Source: Rapana venosa (Eukaryota; Mollusca; Gastropoda; Neogastropoda; Muricidae). From it: a DNA stretch of 64,000 nt. The translations under genes and the position numbers were made by a program. The stretch spans positions 4,887,322 through 4,951,321 of the forward strand of contig CM054158.1 in NCBI GenBank assembly GCA_028751875.1. Reading direction: 5' to 3'. The notes beneath the pieces are model-generated. The model was not told where the DNA came from. It worked only from the letters and a program-made list of their open reading frames with translations, and searched no databases. Positions 1-11,724 of the stretch are shown here, in pieces (within the stretch, counting starts at the first letter, position 1; each line of letters begins with the position of its first letter).

Positions 1-285
1 AGAGGATTTTTTTTCCCCTGGAGTTAACATCAGTGCGACTCACTCTCCCCAAAAGTCCGGATATAACTATTAAACCGTGTCCTGTGTGAAATCGCACGCA
101 GAAACATTCTTGCGCGGCTCTTTTAAAATCCGTTCCGCTTTTTGAAGAGGTAGGCCATTGTTGTGCCGGTGGAAGTGGTGACAAAATTTACAAAATGCAA
201 TACCCGGGTGACTGATGTAAAAGAAAGCACATATGAATGCTTATTCCATTTTCCTCGAAAGAAAAGAATAAATAAACTAAGATAA
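1..285 (+). mobile_element. SINE family A body, cut by window start
   Basis: Starts at AGAGGATTTTT and runs to CTCGAAAGAAAAGAATAAA. Many 1-base differences from the other copies. Confidence 0.75.
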
Positions 286-339
286 AAGTGCTGGTATTCC
301 CACGTCGATGACCCCTACACATGTATAATTATTGCGGTT

Positions 340-640
340 TTGAATTCACTTGAATACCACTTTAAGTCACGGAAGATTTCTCTGCGTGAAATTCGGGCTG
401 CTCTCCCCAGGGAGAGCACGTCACCACAATAGCAGCGCCGCCCATAATATTTTGCTTTCTTTTCCTGTCTTCAACTGTATTTGTTTCTCTATCAGAGCGG
501 CTTTTGTTCTACAGAATTTTGCCAGGAATTACTTTCTTGCTGCCATGGGTTTTTTTACGTGGGCTCAGTGTGTGTAAGCTCATGGAACCTCGGTTTCTTG
601 TCTCATCCGAAAGACTTTTACCCAGATCAATATTTAGAAG
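340..640 (-). mobile_element. SINE family F, 5' truncated
   Basis: Complement of the F body: AAATTCGGGCTGCTCTCCCC, AGCAGCGCCGCCCATAATAT, CAGAATTTTGCCAGGAATTA. Confidence 0.75.
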
Positions 641-828
641 AAGGACGAAAGTTTCGTCTCAATTTTCAGTTGTTAATACGGTATTAATCTGCAGAGGGAA
701 GGGGGGGGGGGGGGGGGGGGTGCGGGGTATTCAGTGCAAAAATATTACTGAAAAATCGGAGAGGATTCTATGTACAAACATGAGGAAATTGAAAGGTGGC
801 TTAGGGTAAGGTCGAGTGTGTCTAAACA

Positions 829-895
829 CGTTGTTGTTGTTGAAGGTTGTTGTTGTTTGTTGTTGTTGTGTTGTTGCTTGTTGTTGTTGTTTTAA
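829..895. repeat. (TTG)n
   Basis: Imperfect GTT repeat. Confidence 0.9.
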
Positions 896-1015
896 AGCAA
901 AGGAAACAATAAGATTACACTTGATTTCAGTACAACGTAGAACGAAATCGTATAAATGTTTACTGAAATCGGAATATTCTCATAAATTTGAGTCCTCACC
1001 TTCTGATTTTCGGTG

Positions 1016-1450
1016 TTAGTATCCCCTATTTGCTGTCCTCTCTTGTTCTGCCTGTTCCTTTTCTTCCTGTCTGTCACCCTCCTTCTTCTTGTCTGTTTTC
1101 TGCAGTCTTGGTCCCATTGCCTTTTTCCTATTAGAAAAACTTTTTTTGTTTTAAATAAAACTAACAATTCTCTCTCAGCGAAGTCGAATGGCTGGGCTGA
1201 CTTGTCAGGCGCTTAACGGCAGGGCAAACGCGTTATTCGCTCTTTGGTCAGTCAATTAGTTTCGCTGAGCGTTTCGACGACGACGACGACGACCGCGACG
1301 ACGACAAAGAAGAAGAAGAAGAAGAAAGAAGAAGAAGAAGAAGAAGAAGAAGAAGAAGCCGACGACGAGACGACGACGAAGATGATGATGATGATGTGAT
1401 GATGATGATGGATGATGATGATGTCGATGATGATGATGCTGATGATGAAA
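1016..1450 (+). mobile_element. Dispersed repeat family E with (GAC)(GAA)(GAT) tail
   Basis: Pyrimidine-rich segment, CTGACTTGTCAGGCGCTTAA, then GACGACGAC, GAAGAAGAA and GATGATGAT runs from 1272 to 1446. The 3' hairpin is decayed in this copy. Confidence 0.7.
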
Positions 1451-1604
1451 TATGGAGCCCACAGCAAGTACTCTCGGCCAGAATCCTTGGATTTCAAATC
1501 ACTGGCTTTCCTAGCCTTCACAGAATGAAACTTTAAAAGTTGTCATTTAAAAAGTCATACTTTGGTTTTATTTCCTGACACACTTTACTTTCTGACCTTG
1601 CTCA

Positions 1605-1935
1605 CCCGTGCTTGGGTTCAGATCCTAGGTTTGAGCTCCACCGTTCAATGGGATATTATCCCATGGAGTTACATCAGTGGTCCGACTCCACTCCCCCAAT
1701 CTTTGAGGACTATAAACCGAGTGCCCGTGGTGCGAACGCGGCAGAAGCTTTGCGCGCAGGTTTTTCAAACCATTGTTCCAGACTTTCCAAAAGAGTAGGC
1801 CCATGTGTGCCGGTAGAAAGGGATGACATAATTTCTAAAACCGCAATGACACATGAGATTATATGTTAAACAAAAAAGCACAATTCGGGGCTTATTTCCA
1901 TTATCCTCGAAATAACAGAATATGGATAAGAAATA
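1605..1935 (+). mobile_element. Diverged or error-rich SINE family A copy
   Basis: B-box-like GGTTCAGATCC, ATGGAGTTACATCAGTGG, TATAAACCGAGTGCCCGTGG, AGTAGGCCCATGTGTGCCGG and the TCCATTATCCTCGAAATAA end; numerous single-base insertions. Confidence 0.7.
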
Positions 1936-2225
1936 GATAAGATGTTGAGGCTATCTCTCTCTTTTGTGATTGGGTCACTGACTTAAAGTTCTACTTATGT
2001 GTACACATGGGAGTTTTGGGGGGTTTTTTTAAAGAAGAAAGCCAAAAGAGAGGAGGAAAAAAAGGAAAAATGACTTCCAAATTTTTTAGGGACAGATGGT
2101 CTTTTTGGTTATACCATATGGAAAAAACTTCCAGTGATGATCTCTGCCCCGCGGAAATCAATACGTCAGTTCAATCCTTGAGACCTTTTCCTCATCCCTT
2201 ACCTGTTTACATCTGCTTCTTTTTG

Positions 2226-2422
2226 AGAGAGGAGAGGAGAGAGAGAGAGAGACTGAGACGAGAGATGAGAGAGAGAGGAGAGAGGAGACGAGAGATGAGG
2301 ATAGCGTGAGAGAGGGAGAGAGAGAGAGGAGGCGGCATGCACAAGTACAAGCACGAGACACACACACGCGTGCGCGCGCACGGCACACACACACAAACAC
2401 ACCCACACACACAACACACACC
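2226..2422. repeat. (GA)n followed by (CA)n
   Basis: GAGA-rich 2226-2330, then CACACA/GCGCGC 2356-2422. Confidence 0.9.
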
Positions 2423-2697
2423 ACTTGTTATATCACTAAGAGTGAACAGTCGTTAACTTGAAGACAACAACAACAAAAACACACTCATCACACCACATAC
2501 TTCAAGTATTTCATGCTAAGCAAATTAAAGATGCAAATAAATCGCCACATACGGTGAGAGAAAAAAAAAAAAATTCTTTTCTTTATCTTAGTTCACCATG
2601 TATCAACATGAATGTAGTTCTTGCTTTTTGGAGCGGCCGAAAGGATATAAACTATTTTGATAGGAGGATAGTAAAAGGTTAATCTTACGTAGAGGTA

Positions 2698-3072
2698 GGA
2701 GGCGGGGAAGAGGAGCGTGAGGGAAGCAGTATTGTGGTGTGAGTGTTGAGAGGGGTTAGGGGGTTAAGGCGGGGGGGGGGGGGGGGGGGTCGGTTTCGAT
2801 TTTTTTTTTTTTATATTTTATACGCGCAGATGAGCAGCTTGCATGAAGAGTAGAGGTGGCGGATCAACTAAAACCCGACTGTGCTTCTTCCTCGTTTTGA
2901 GGAGAGAGGCCGGGGAAGTGGAGAGGAGGGAGCAGTATTGTGTGTGTGTGTTGGAGGGGTAGGGTTTAAGGGAGGGGTGGGGGGGGTCGGTTTCGATTTT
3001 TTTTTTTTAATTTTTCTACGCGCCGCTGAGCAGCTGCATGAAAGAGTAGTGGCTGGCGGATTCAACTAAACC
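2698..3072. repeat. 190-bp near-tandem duplication, one copy indel-rich
   Basis: 2698-2880 and 2890-3072 share GGCGGGGAAG/GGCCGGGGAAG, GGAGCAGTATTGTG, GTCGGTTTCGATTTTTTTTT, TACGCGC, GCATGAA and GGCGGATCAACTAAA in the same order, differing mostly by 1-base indels and homopolymer length. Confidence 0.75.
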
Positions 3073-3327
3073 GATGTTCTTCCTGTGCGGTTTTTGTGTT
3101 CAGTCTCACAGGCAGGAATAGTGTTACGTTTCCGACCTTCACGCCCGCTGTCTCTTGACCAAGGCGGACAAGATCACTTCCGATCCCGAAAAAAACCACC
3201 AAACCCCCACACACAAACTACACCACCACCCACCATAAACTACCACCACCCTAACTACTACCACCACCACCACAACTATCTTCCACCACACAACAACAAC
3301 TAAATCTCCAGTGGCACGCGCCAGGAG

Positions 3328-4013
3328 TGTGTGTTTTGTGTGTGTGTGTGCGTGTGTGTGTGTGTGCGTGAGTGTGTGTGTGGGTGCGTGTGTGTGTGCC
3401 CCGTGCGTGTGTGTGAGTGTGTGTTCGTGAGTGATGTGTGAGTGTGTTGTATGTGTGTGTGTTGTGTGTGTGTGTGTGTGTGTTGTGTGTGTGTGTGTGT
3501 GTGGGTGTGTGGGTGTATGTATGTGCTTTTTTTTTTATTTTTTCTACTCGTGTGGAGTGTGTGGTGAGTGTGTGTGTATGTGTGAGTGTGTGTGTGTGTG
3601 TGTGGGTGTGTATGGTGGGTATGTGTGTGTGGGTGTGTGTGTGTGAGTGTTTCTGTGTGTGATTTTTTGGGTTATGTGTGAGGGTTGTGTTGTGTGTGTG
3701 TGAGTGTGAGTGTGTATGTGTGTGTGTATGTGTGTGTGTGTTGCTTACATGTGTGGTGTTGTGCGTGTGTAGGTGTGTGTGTGTGGGGCGTGTTGTGTGT
3801 GTGTGTTGTGTTGTGTGTATGTGTGTGTGTGTATGTGTGTGTGTGTTATGATGTGTGTGTATGTTGTGTGAGAGGTGTGTATGTGTTGTGTGTATGCGTG
3901 TTGGTGTGTATGTGTGTGTGTTGTTGTGGTGCGTGTGTTTGATTTCTGAGAGTGTGTGTGTGATCTTGTGTGGGTGTGTGTGTGTGGGTGTATGTGTGTG
4001 TGTGTGTGGGCGT

Positions 4014-4052
<39 letters not shown>

Positions 4053-4107
4053 AGTATGTGTGTGTGTGATTGTGAGTGTGTGTGTGTGTGTGCGTGTGTG
4101 TGTGTGC

Positions 4108-4139
<32 letters not shown>

Positions 4140-4352
4140 GGATGATGTTGTGTGTGTGTGTGTGTGAGTGTATGTATGTGTTGTGTGTGTGTATGCGTGT
4201 GTGTATGTGTGTGGTTTGCGTGTGTGTATGTGTGTGGTGAGTGTGTGTGTGTGGTTGTGTGTGTGTGTGTATGTGTGTGTATGTGAGTTGTGTTGTGAGT
4301 GTGTGTGTTGTGTGTGTGTGTGTGTTGTGTGTGTGTGTGTGTGTGTGTGCTC
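3328..4352. repeat. About 1 kb imperfect (GT)n
   Basis: Almost continuous GT with scattered TGTG breaks, GGGTGT and TATG variants and one T-rich gap at 3528-3545. All open frames here are repeat translation. Confidence 0.95.
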
Positions 4353-4502
4353 CATCCCAATCGATTGACGTTTGGGTTCATTGTAGACTAGAGATGCCGG
4401 ACTGCTTTTGTGTAGAGAAGAGGAATATGATGCATCGTTTTACCACCTGATAAATCCGGCTTAACAAATCTCTATCTCTCTCTCTCTCTTCTCTCTCTCC
4501 CT

Positions 4503-4536
<34 letters not shown>

Positions 4537-4675
4537 GTTGTGGGAACGGATGACCAAATTTTACAAAACTGCATAAACACACAACGGGGAACTGTGTAAA
4601 AAAAAATAAAAAGCACATGAGTGCTTAGTCCATTATCCTCGAAATAAAATAATAAATACATAAATAAAAAGCTCT
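4537..4675 (+). mobile_element. SINE family A 3' end
   Basis: TGGGAACGGATGACC through CATTATCCTCGAAATAAAAT and an AAATA tail; preceded by (CT)n and followed by CTCTCTCTTTC. Confidence 0.75.
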
Positions 4676-5463
4676 CTCTTTCTTTCTGCCCTTCCCTCCC
4701 GTACTTCCCCCTACCCCCTACCCCTACCCGTGTGTGTGTGTGTGCGCGCGGACATGCGCATGCACACTGCACGTGCGCATTTTCCTCCTCCTTCCCAACC
4801 CCACACACACACACACACCTTTCCTTCCTTTTTAAAAAAAAAAAAATGATGGCTTTTACACTTCATCATCCATCTCTTCAGTTTCTCTCTGCTCGTCGTG
4901 CCCCCCCCCCCCCCCCCCCCCCCCCCCACCCCCCCTTACCCCCACCACCCACCCACCACCCCCTTATCTCCCTTGTTAGTAGCCCGAACGAGAACGAACG
5001 TAGTGCTACGTCTCTTGCCTCGTGACAGACATCCTCCTGCCTTGATCCTTAGTGAAATCTCTTGCTTCCGCAGTATTAATTGCTATGTGTCTCTTTCAGT
5101 GAGAGTGTGTTCCTTCGTTGGGTTGGTTGGGTTGTTTGATCCTGGTTGTTGACAGGTCAAAAGGGGCTTTGCTGGTTTAGAATTACGTCAGAGTGCTTTG
5201 AGCACGAAGCCAACAGGGGCATGACTTCTTGTGTGTGTGTGTGTGTATGTGTGTGTGTGTGTGTTGTGTGTATGTATGTGTTGTGTTGTGTGTGTGTTGT
5301 GATGTGAGTGTGTGTGTGTGTGAAAACTTTGACAGCACGTGGCATGGAGAGATGACAGTCGTGTGCAGGGTGTGACTGTCTGTGTTCTGGGCCACACTAC
5401 AGACCTCCTGTAAGGGGATGCCAGGGGCTTCTTGCAGTATGGGATAGCATCAACGCCCCCTAC

Positions 5464-5496
<33 letters not shown>

Positions 5497-5594
5497 ACCC
5501 CCTTTTGGAAATTCTATGCTAGAAATTGCTACCCTTTTCTTTCACTCTCATCAGGTTTTTTCGTGGGGGGTGTTTCTTTTCAATTTTCTTACTC

Positions 5595-5598
5595 TGTC

Positions 5599-5683
<85 letters not shown>

Positions 5684-5695
5684 CTTTCTCGCTCT

Positions 5696-5773
<78 letters not shown>

Positions 5774-5775
5774 GC
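5595..5775. repeat. (TCTG)n then (CT)n
   Basis: TCTG units 5597-5631, CT to 5772. A poly-C run of about 30 lies upstream at 5467-5497, and (GT)n at 5229-5325. Confidence 0.92.
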
Positions 5776-5805
5776 TTATCTATGCAATTAAATCAGTTGA
5801 ATACC

Positions 5806-6188
5806 CTTTAGGGCCTGGGGGTTTATCACAGTTCTTGATTAAACCATTGACACTGGGGGCAACAGAGGCTGTATGACCAGTGGCTTTCTTTCCCACTCAC
5901 GGAATTCCACTTTACAGCTTAGTCTTTAGTGATCGACTATGACTATCTGACTAGGAGGCTTGACTTGCACAGTCCTTATGTGCTGCAGCCCTGAGGGCTA
6001 TGTGGCCTTTGGAGAACATCTCCAACGCTGACTGTCCTTATGCCCACTTGGCCGAGAGAGTGGGGATGTACTGTGGGCAAGGCATCTCCACTATAATCAA
6101 ATGTCTGCCCAATTTCCGAAACAGCAGCTGCCTCCTCTGCTGTTTTGGAGGTCATTGTCAAACACAACGGACAACCATACAAATCATT
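5806..6188. mobile_element. Dispersed repeat family B, copy 1
   Basis: About 380 bp with high similarity to 7607-7998 (TTTATCACAGTTCTTGATTA, AACATCTCCAACGCTGACTG, AACAGCAGCTGCCTCCTCTG). No tRNA-like promoter was recognised; orientation not known. Confidence 0.75.
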
Positions 6189-6604
6189 TGAGTTGAGTTT
6201 TAGTCTCTGCTTATGTTCTGCTGTCCTAGTCCATTCAAAAACAAATCTTACAAATACATATTTGTTCTTTTTATGCATTATATTATCACATTTTTGTTTG
6301 GACCTGTATTGCTTTGTTCTGACGAGCAGGTAGGCATATTGTACACACTGGGAGTCAAGTCAAATCAAGTCAAGTCAACAACATTTTAATCATCCCATGA
6401 AGGGCAGTTGGCACAGGATATCCGTCCTGCAGTGTCATTTCCCCACATGGCATCTTTTATGTCTTTTTAATTAGGTTGAACTCTTCTTTCTCCCCTTCTT
6501 TACGCCTTTTTGTGTAACCTGGGCGTGGCAGAACAGAGAGAGGAATGGAGGGAACTGGTTGTTGAGTCTTTGAGGGTGCCCCCACGGTCGTCAGACTACG
6601 GGAC

Positions 6605-6638
<34 letters not shown>

Positions 6639-6911
6639 GGCGTGGTCAATGAAGCAGGATGGCTGGCGTCCTCAGCACAGTCTGGGTTTTGTTAGCCCTG
6701 AGGAAGGAACTGGTTCATGGGCTTTGCTTTGTCATTCAGTGTGTGTGGGTTTGGTTTGGTTTATTTTGTTTTCAAACTGACGGTGCTGGATGCTTAAAGG
6801 GATTAGCAGGTGTTGGTTTCCAACTGGAAGTGAAGCTATTGAAGCCCCTGAAAGTGAATGAGGTGACAGCCCTGGTACGGCTTTTCGTGGTCCTAGGGCT
6901 GTTAACAACCT

Positions 6912-7068
6912 AGCATGGAGTCGGATGCGCTGGGCCTGAGTTGTCAGGCGCTTAACGGCAGTGTGACGCATTTTCGCTCATATAACAGACAACAATACTT
7001 GCTGTCTGACCGTTCCTCGACAACGACGACGACGAAGAAGAAGAAGAAGAAGAAGAAGAAGAATGAAT
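6912..7068 (+). mobile_element. Repeat family E, 5' truncated
   Basis: TGAGTTGTCAGGCGCTTAAC, TTTTCGCTCATATAACAGAC, hairpin CAGACAACAATACTTGCTGTCTG, then (GAC)n(GAA)n. Confidence 0.8.
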
Positions 7069-7217
7069 GAAATGGAATATCTTGTTATGATGTAAAGGAT
7101 GTAATGATACAGTACATTTGTTGCTGAAATCTACTCTAACTCCGCAACTGCTTGAAATTTTATCATCTTGGTTGTACAATCATGCTAGACTGATTTTGAT
7201 ACTCTTTTTTTTTTTTA

Positions 7218-7390
7218 ACGTGAAGTCCTTTGGCTCGGTGGTCTAGAGGTAACACGCCTGCCTAGTAAGCGAAAAGTCAGGGTTGGAAGTGTGCGGTGGT
7301 TTGAGCTCTAGCCGAGGAATGAAAAAAGGAAAGAAAGAAAAACAAATAATAGTAATAATAATAATAATAATAACAACAACAACAACAAAG
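7218..7390 (+). mobile_element. Short SINE: family F tRNA head joined to family C 3' end
   Basis: The head GGCTCGGTGGTCTAGAGGTA matches family F. About 85 bp later it goes directly to GAGCTCTAGCCGAGGAA, the 3' terminus of family C, and then an A-rich/(AAT)n/(AAC)n tail. Confidence 0.6.
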
Positions 7391-7431
7391 CAAAAACAGC
7401 CGATTTATCAAAATCAGCCTTTTCATTTTTT

Positions 7432-8192
7432 TTTGTTCCTCGACTTGAGCTCCGAGGTTCACCAATGGTGAGATTTTGTGTAAGAGACCGTTTTTGCCCA
7501 CCATGAAGGTAGCCGCATTCCGACTTTGACCATATATGTTGGGTATGTTCGTGTTTCCATAACCCACCGCTGACATGAGTTAGGGGATCTTTAACTGCAA
7601 ATTTATAGCCGTCAGCGCCTGGGCTTTATCACAGTTCTTAATTAAACCATCGATGCTGGGGGCAACAGCAAAGTGAGAGGCTGTATGACCAGTGGCTTTC
7701 CCACTCATGGAATTCCACTTTACAGCTTAGTCTTTAGTGATCGACTATGACTCTCTGACTAGGAGGCTTGACTCGCACAGTCCTTATGTGCTGCAGCCCT
7801 GGGGGCTGGCTGGCTGGCCTTTGGAGAACATCTCCAACGCTGACTATCCTTATGTCCACTTGGCCGAGAGAGTGGGGATGTACTGTGGGCAAGGCATCTC
7901 CACTATAATCAAATGTCTGCCCAGTTTCCAAAACAGCAGCTGCCTCCTCTGCTGTTTTGGAGGTCATCGCCGGACACGACGGACAAACATACATAACGTG
8001 CAAATTTATCTTCTGCATGCGTATATATACAAAGGGAATGAAGGCTCTGGCAGGTCTGCACTTGGTGTTGACTTGGGATTGTAAAAATCCCCACCCTTAA
8101 TTCACCAGACGTCACTGAGATTGGAACCCACGACTTCATGGACCCATGGGATTGAAGGTGAACAGTCTTAACCACTCGGCTGTAGCGACGGT
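7432..8192 (-). mobile_element. tRNA SINE family C, interrupted by family B
   Basis: On minus the head is CTACAGCCGAGTGGTTAAGA with B-box GTGGGTTCCAATC, resembling Leu/Ser tRNA. The body has CTGCCAGAGCCTTCATTCCC and GGTTATGGAAACACGAACAT, ending CTCGGAGCTCAAGTCGAGGA. It is split by a family B element at 7607-7998 with an 11-bp duplication. Confidence 0.85.
7607..7998. mobile_element. Dispersed repeat family B, copy 2, inserted in a SINE
   Basis: Flanked by TGCAAATTTAT (7596-7606 and 7999-8009), an 11-bp target duplication within a family C SINE. The conserved 74-codon minus-strand frame shared with copy 1 is probably incidental. Confidence 0.85.
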
Positions 8193-8244
8193 CTTAATTA
8201 CACTACTGGAAACTCAGACTAAACCAAACTAAAGCAAAATAACC

Positions 8245-8252
8245 CCAAAATA

Positions 8253-8287
<35 letters not shown>

Positions 8288-8388
8288 ATTGGTGTAGCGC
8301 TGAATCTTGTAAAACAAACAAATCAAAGCGCTTGCATTCAGAACATTCACACGCATGCAACCGTTCACTAAAGATTAACAGATTTTAG

Positions 8389-8419
<31 letters not shown>

Positions 8420-8570
8420 ACGTGCTTAGGCAGGGTGATGGAGGAGGGGCTGTCTGTCTATTGAAAGTAGGAGCAGATAAGAGGTGTAACTATACAGGGG
8501 AAGGTCATAGGTCAGAAAGATGTGTGTCTTGACTGTGGATTTGAAAGTGTCAAATGTAGGTAGGCTTATG
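8245..8570 (-). mobile_element. CR1-like 3' UTR fragment with (CA)n
   Basis: A (GAT)n tail, then GTAGCGCTGAATCTTGTAAA, (CA)n at 8393-8419, GGCAGGGTGATGGAGG. Matches the 3' part of the fragment at 13743. Confidence 0.7.
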
Positions 8571-8714
8571 GGGGGAAAAAACGAAGCTTTTTAAAAAAAG
8601 ATAAAGTAAAACGTAGTAAACTAAGTGAAACTGAACTAACGCAAGCCCAATCAAACCAATTAAACTAAACTAAAGTAAGCTTGAGTAAACCACACTAAAG
8701 TATACCATAATAAA

Positions 8715-8945
8715 GTAGGTTAACTCCTCAACTCACCTATCCCCTAGTCCCTTGGACTGTGGGGGCACTAATGAAGATTTTGCAACCAGCTTCCTCCACT
8801 CTCCGCGGGCCTCTGCTTTCCGTAGCAATTCGTTCCACTCAAGGCCAGTCCACTCTCTGATGTTGTAGTCTTCCCATCGCTTTCTCTGTCTGCCTCTTCC
8901 TCTCCCTCCTTGTACTGTTCCCTGTAGCAGGACAGTCTTGGATGA
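8715..8945 (-). pseudogene. RTE-like C-terminal remnant
   Basis: Minus-strand translation gives TVLLQGTVQGGRGRGRQRKR then NIREWTGLEWNELLRKAEAR, the C-terminal block seen in the copies at 13200 and 17300. Its stop TGA is followed by a decayed TGAG-like tail. It is only about 70 codons long. Confidence 0.75.
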
Positions 8946-8984
8946 CTAGGCTGCAGCAAACTGAACAAAACTGAACACCCCCAC

Positions 8985-9570
8985 AGAGATGTCGGGGTCG
9001 CCTGTCAGTATAAATAACAATAACCTTTTGGAAATTCCGTGCTAGGAATTCCCTCTTTTTTCTATCTATCTCCTTGTTTCTGCCTTGTTCCTTTTCTTCC
9101 TGTCACCTCCTTCTTGTCTATTTTGTTGTCTTGTTGGTTCCTTCTTCTGCCCTTTTTTTCCAGAAAAAAAACAAACTCAGAAAATAACCATTCTCTCCCA
9201 CGCTGCCGAAGTGGAATGTACTGGGGCTGACTTGTCAGGCACTTGACGCAGTGTGGCGTATTTTCGCTCATATGACAGACAACAATAGTTGTGTCTGAAC
9301 GGACGACGACGACGACGACGAAGAAGAAGAAGAAGAAGAAGAAGAAGAAGAAGAGAAGAAGAAGAAGAAGAAGAAGAAATAGAAGAAGAAGAAGAAGAAG
9401 AAATAGAAGAAGAGAGAAGAAGAAGAAATAGAAGAAGAAGAAGAAATAGAAGAAGAAGAAGAAGAAGAAGAAATAGAAGAAGAAGAAGAAATAGAAGAAG
9501 AAGAAGAAATAGAAGAAGAAGAAGAAATAGAAGAAGAAGGAAAAAGAAGAAAAAGAAAACTGAACTAAAA
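8985..9570 (+). mobile_element. Repeat family E, full length with expanded (GAA)n tail
   Basis: 5' part CCTGTCAGTATAAATAACAA and GTGCTAGGAATTCCCTC, the CCTTGTTCCTTTTCTTCCTG run, TGACTTGTCAGGCACTTGAC, the 3' hairpin region, then about 270 bp of GAC/GAA/GAAATA repeats. Confidence 0.85.
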
Positions 9571-9631
9571 TGTGAACCAACGTCATGGTCTTCCTGGTTA
9601 TGAATGAATGGTTCTGTTGGAGGCAACAAGA

Positions 9632-10068
9632 TGGCGGGTCGGTGGTCTAGAGGTAATAACGCACCTGCCTAGAAAGCGAAAAGTCCGGGTCGGAGGTGTG
9701 CAGTGGTTCGATCCCTGTTTGGGCCCAAAACTTTTCCCCCATTCATGAGACCATCAGTGGGGGTCTGGCTGCTAGTCTTTAGGATGAGACGATAAAGCGA
9801 GGTCCCGTTTGTTACAAATTATTCAGCGCACGTAAAAGAACCCACGTCAACAAAAGAGTTGTCCCTGGCCAAATTCTTTAGATGAAAAAAAGCCACTCTG
9901 ATAGGGAAACAAAATACAGTTGAAGACAGGAAAAGAAAATAATGGGTGGCGCTGCTCTTGTGGCGACGCGCTCGCTCTCCCCGGGGAGGGCAGCCCGAAT
10001 TTCACGCTGAGAAATCTGCCGTGACTTAAAAGTGAAATAAAATAAAATAAAATAAAATATACATAATG
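9632..10068 (+). mobile_element. tRNA SINE family F, full-length
   Basis: Head GGTCGGTGGTCTAGAGGTAA (A-box) and GTGGTTCGATCCC (B-box); body GGATGAGACGATAAAGCGAG, AGCGCACGTAAAAGAACCCA, GGTGGCGCTGCTCTTGTGGC, GGCAGCCCGAATTTCACGCT; tail (AAAAT)n. Confidence 0.87.
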
Positions 10069-10297
10069 TTGAAGGGTTCCATACAGCTAGAGGAAGTCTT
10101 CTGGGTTTCTTCCTCTCTTATGACTCAGTCTTGTTGCTGATCTCTTTTTCCAAAATAAAACTACTGGCGTCCCGTCCTCATTGTGTGTGTTGTTCCTGAG
10201 CCACGATGCATCAAAGCCACACGCTAGGGCCAACCAACCCGTGCCAACTCAACTCGGCTCAAAATTTATCTCTACGTATTGTTCCTTGATCACAAAA

Positions 10298-10412
10298 TAT
10301 CTTCTTCGTTGTCGTGGTCGAACGTTCAGACAGCAACTCTTGTTGTCTGTCGTTTGCTGCCGTTAAGCGCCTGACAAGTCAGGCCCAGCGCCTCCGACTT
10401 CACATAGGCGTG
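10298..10412 (-). mobile_element. Repeat family E 3' end
   Basis: Complement: GACAGCAACTCTTGTTGTCTG hairpin and CGTTAAGCGCCTGACAAGTC. Confidence 0.78.
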
Positions 10413-10480
10413 TTACAAATCACAGACATTTTTTTCCTAATTTTAAAATAAAATTAAAATAAGCAAGAAAAAGTTGTAAA

Positions 10481-11018
<538 letters not shown>

Positions 11019-11239
11019 ATCGTAATGCACTCTACATACTATCCAATATTCACGCTCAATGTGGCGAAACGTGGAAGAACGAGGTCAATCCTGGTCTAAG
11101 GGAAGAAACTCGTTAAATAACCACCGTAAGCTGTCAAGCCAGTACTCTCCCTTTATTGGGCTTATAATTATTATTTAGTTGTCCGCGGGTTCTGTTTGAA
11201 TCACTGTGGGGGGGGGGGGGTTGGGGGGGAGGGGGGGCT

Positions 11240-11452
11240 TATTCTCTTATCTCGAGGATAATGGAATAAGCACTTATGTGCTTTTTTACATCCAGTCCCC
11301 GTGTGTATGCGGTTTTGTAAATTCTGTCATCTGTTCCCACCGGCACACAATGGCCTACTCTTACCAAAAGCGGAACAGGATTTAACGTGTGCGCAAAATG
11401 TTCTGCGTGCGTTCGCACACGGGGCCTCGGTTTATAGTCTCATCCAAAGACA
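11240..11452 (-). mobile_element. SINE family A, 5' truncated
   Basis: Complement of the 3' two-thirds of family A (CTCGAGGATAATGGAATAAG to CGGTTTATAGTCTCATCC). Confidence 0.78.
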
Positions 11453-11649
11453 GAATCTGATCATTAGCATTCGAAAGAAAACCAGAGAAAAGCAAATCCA
11501 CATATCTCTTTGTTTCTCTCATTGGTTTTCCAGCCAATATGAGGGAATGAAGACAAGAAGAGGTGTGATTTGTCAATCTAGTGTTTGTGGGGTTAACATA
11601 GGAGCTTCAGCTCTTAAAGAGTTGCTGTCACAGTCGTGATGTGGCCTTT

Positions 11650-11724
11650 GCAGTCTGCAGGACTGTACACATGACTGTATTGAAGTGAAGGTGTACAGTA
11701 TAGAACTATGTCACCAGTTATATT
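11650..11724. repeat. 64-bp minisatellite, part 1
   Basis: Just over one unit (GTACACATGACTGTATTGAA, AGAACTATGTCACCAGTTAT) before the RTE-like insertion. Confidence 0.85.

Noticed and set aside
3846..4355. Long His/Thr or Cys/Val open frames
   Set aside because: They are translations of (GT)n/(CA)n with no other codon content; the same holds for frames at 31932-32306, 41067-41573, 46095-46343 and 54800-55051.
5976..6278. Conserved MTSKTAEEAAAV frame seen in two copies
   Set aside because: Both copies are the same dispersed repeat (family B); similarity reflects the repeat, and one copy is inserted in a SINE.
9062..9629. Open frames of Phe/Leu or Arg/Glu repeats
   Set aside because: Produced by the (GAA)n tail of a family E repeat.
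9632..9720. Functional tRNA genes at SINE heads (also 10553, 18774, 28080, 39721)
   Set aside because: A- and B-box are present but acceptor stems do not pair and each is followed by a SINE body.
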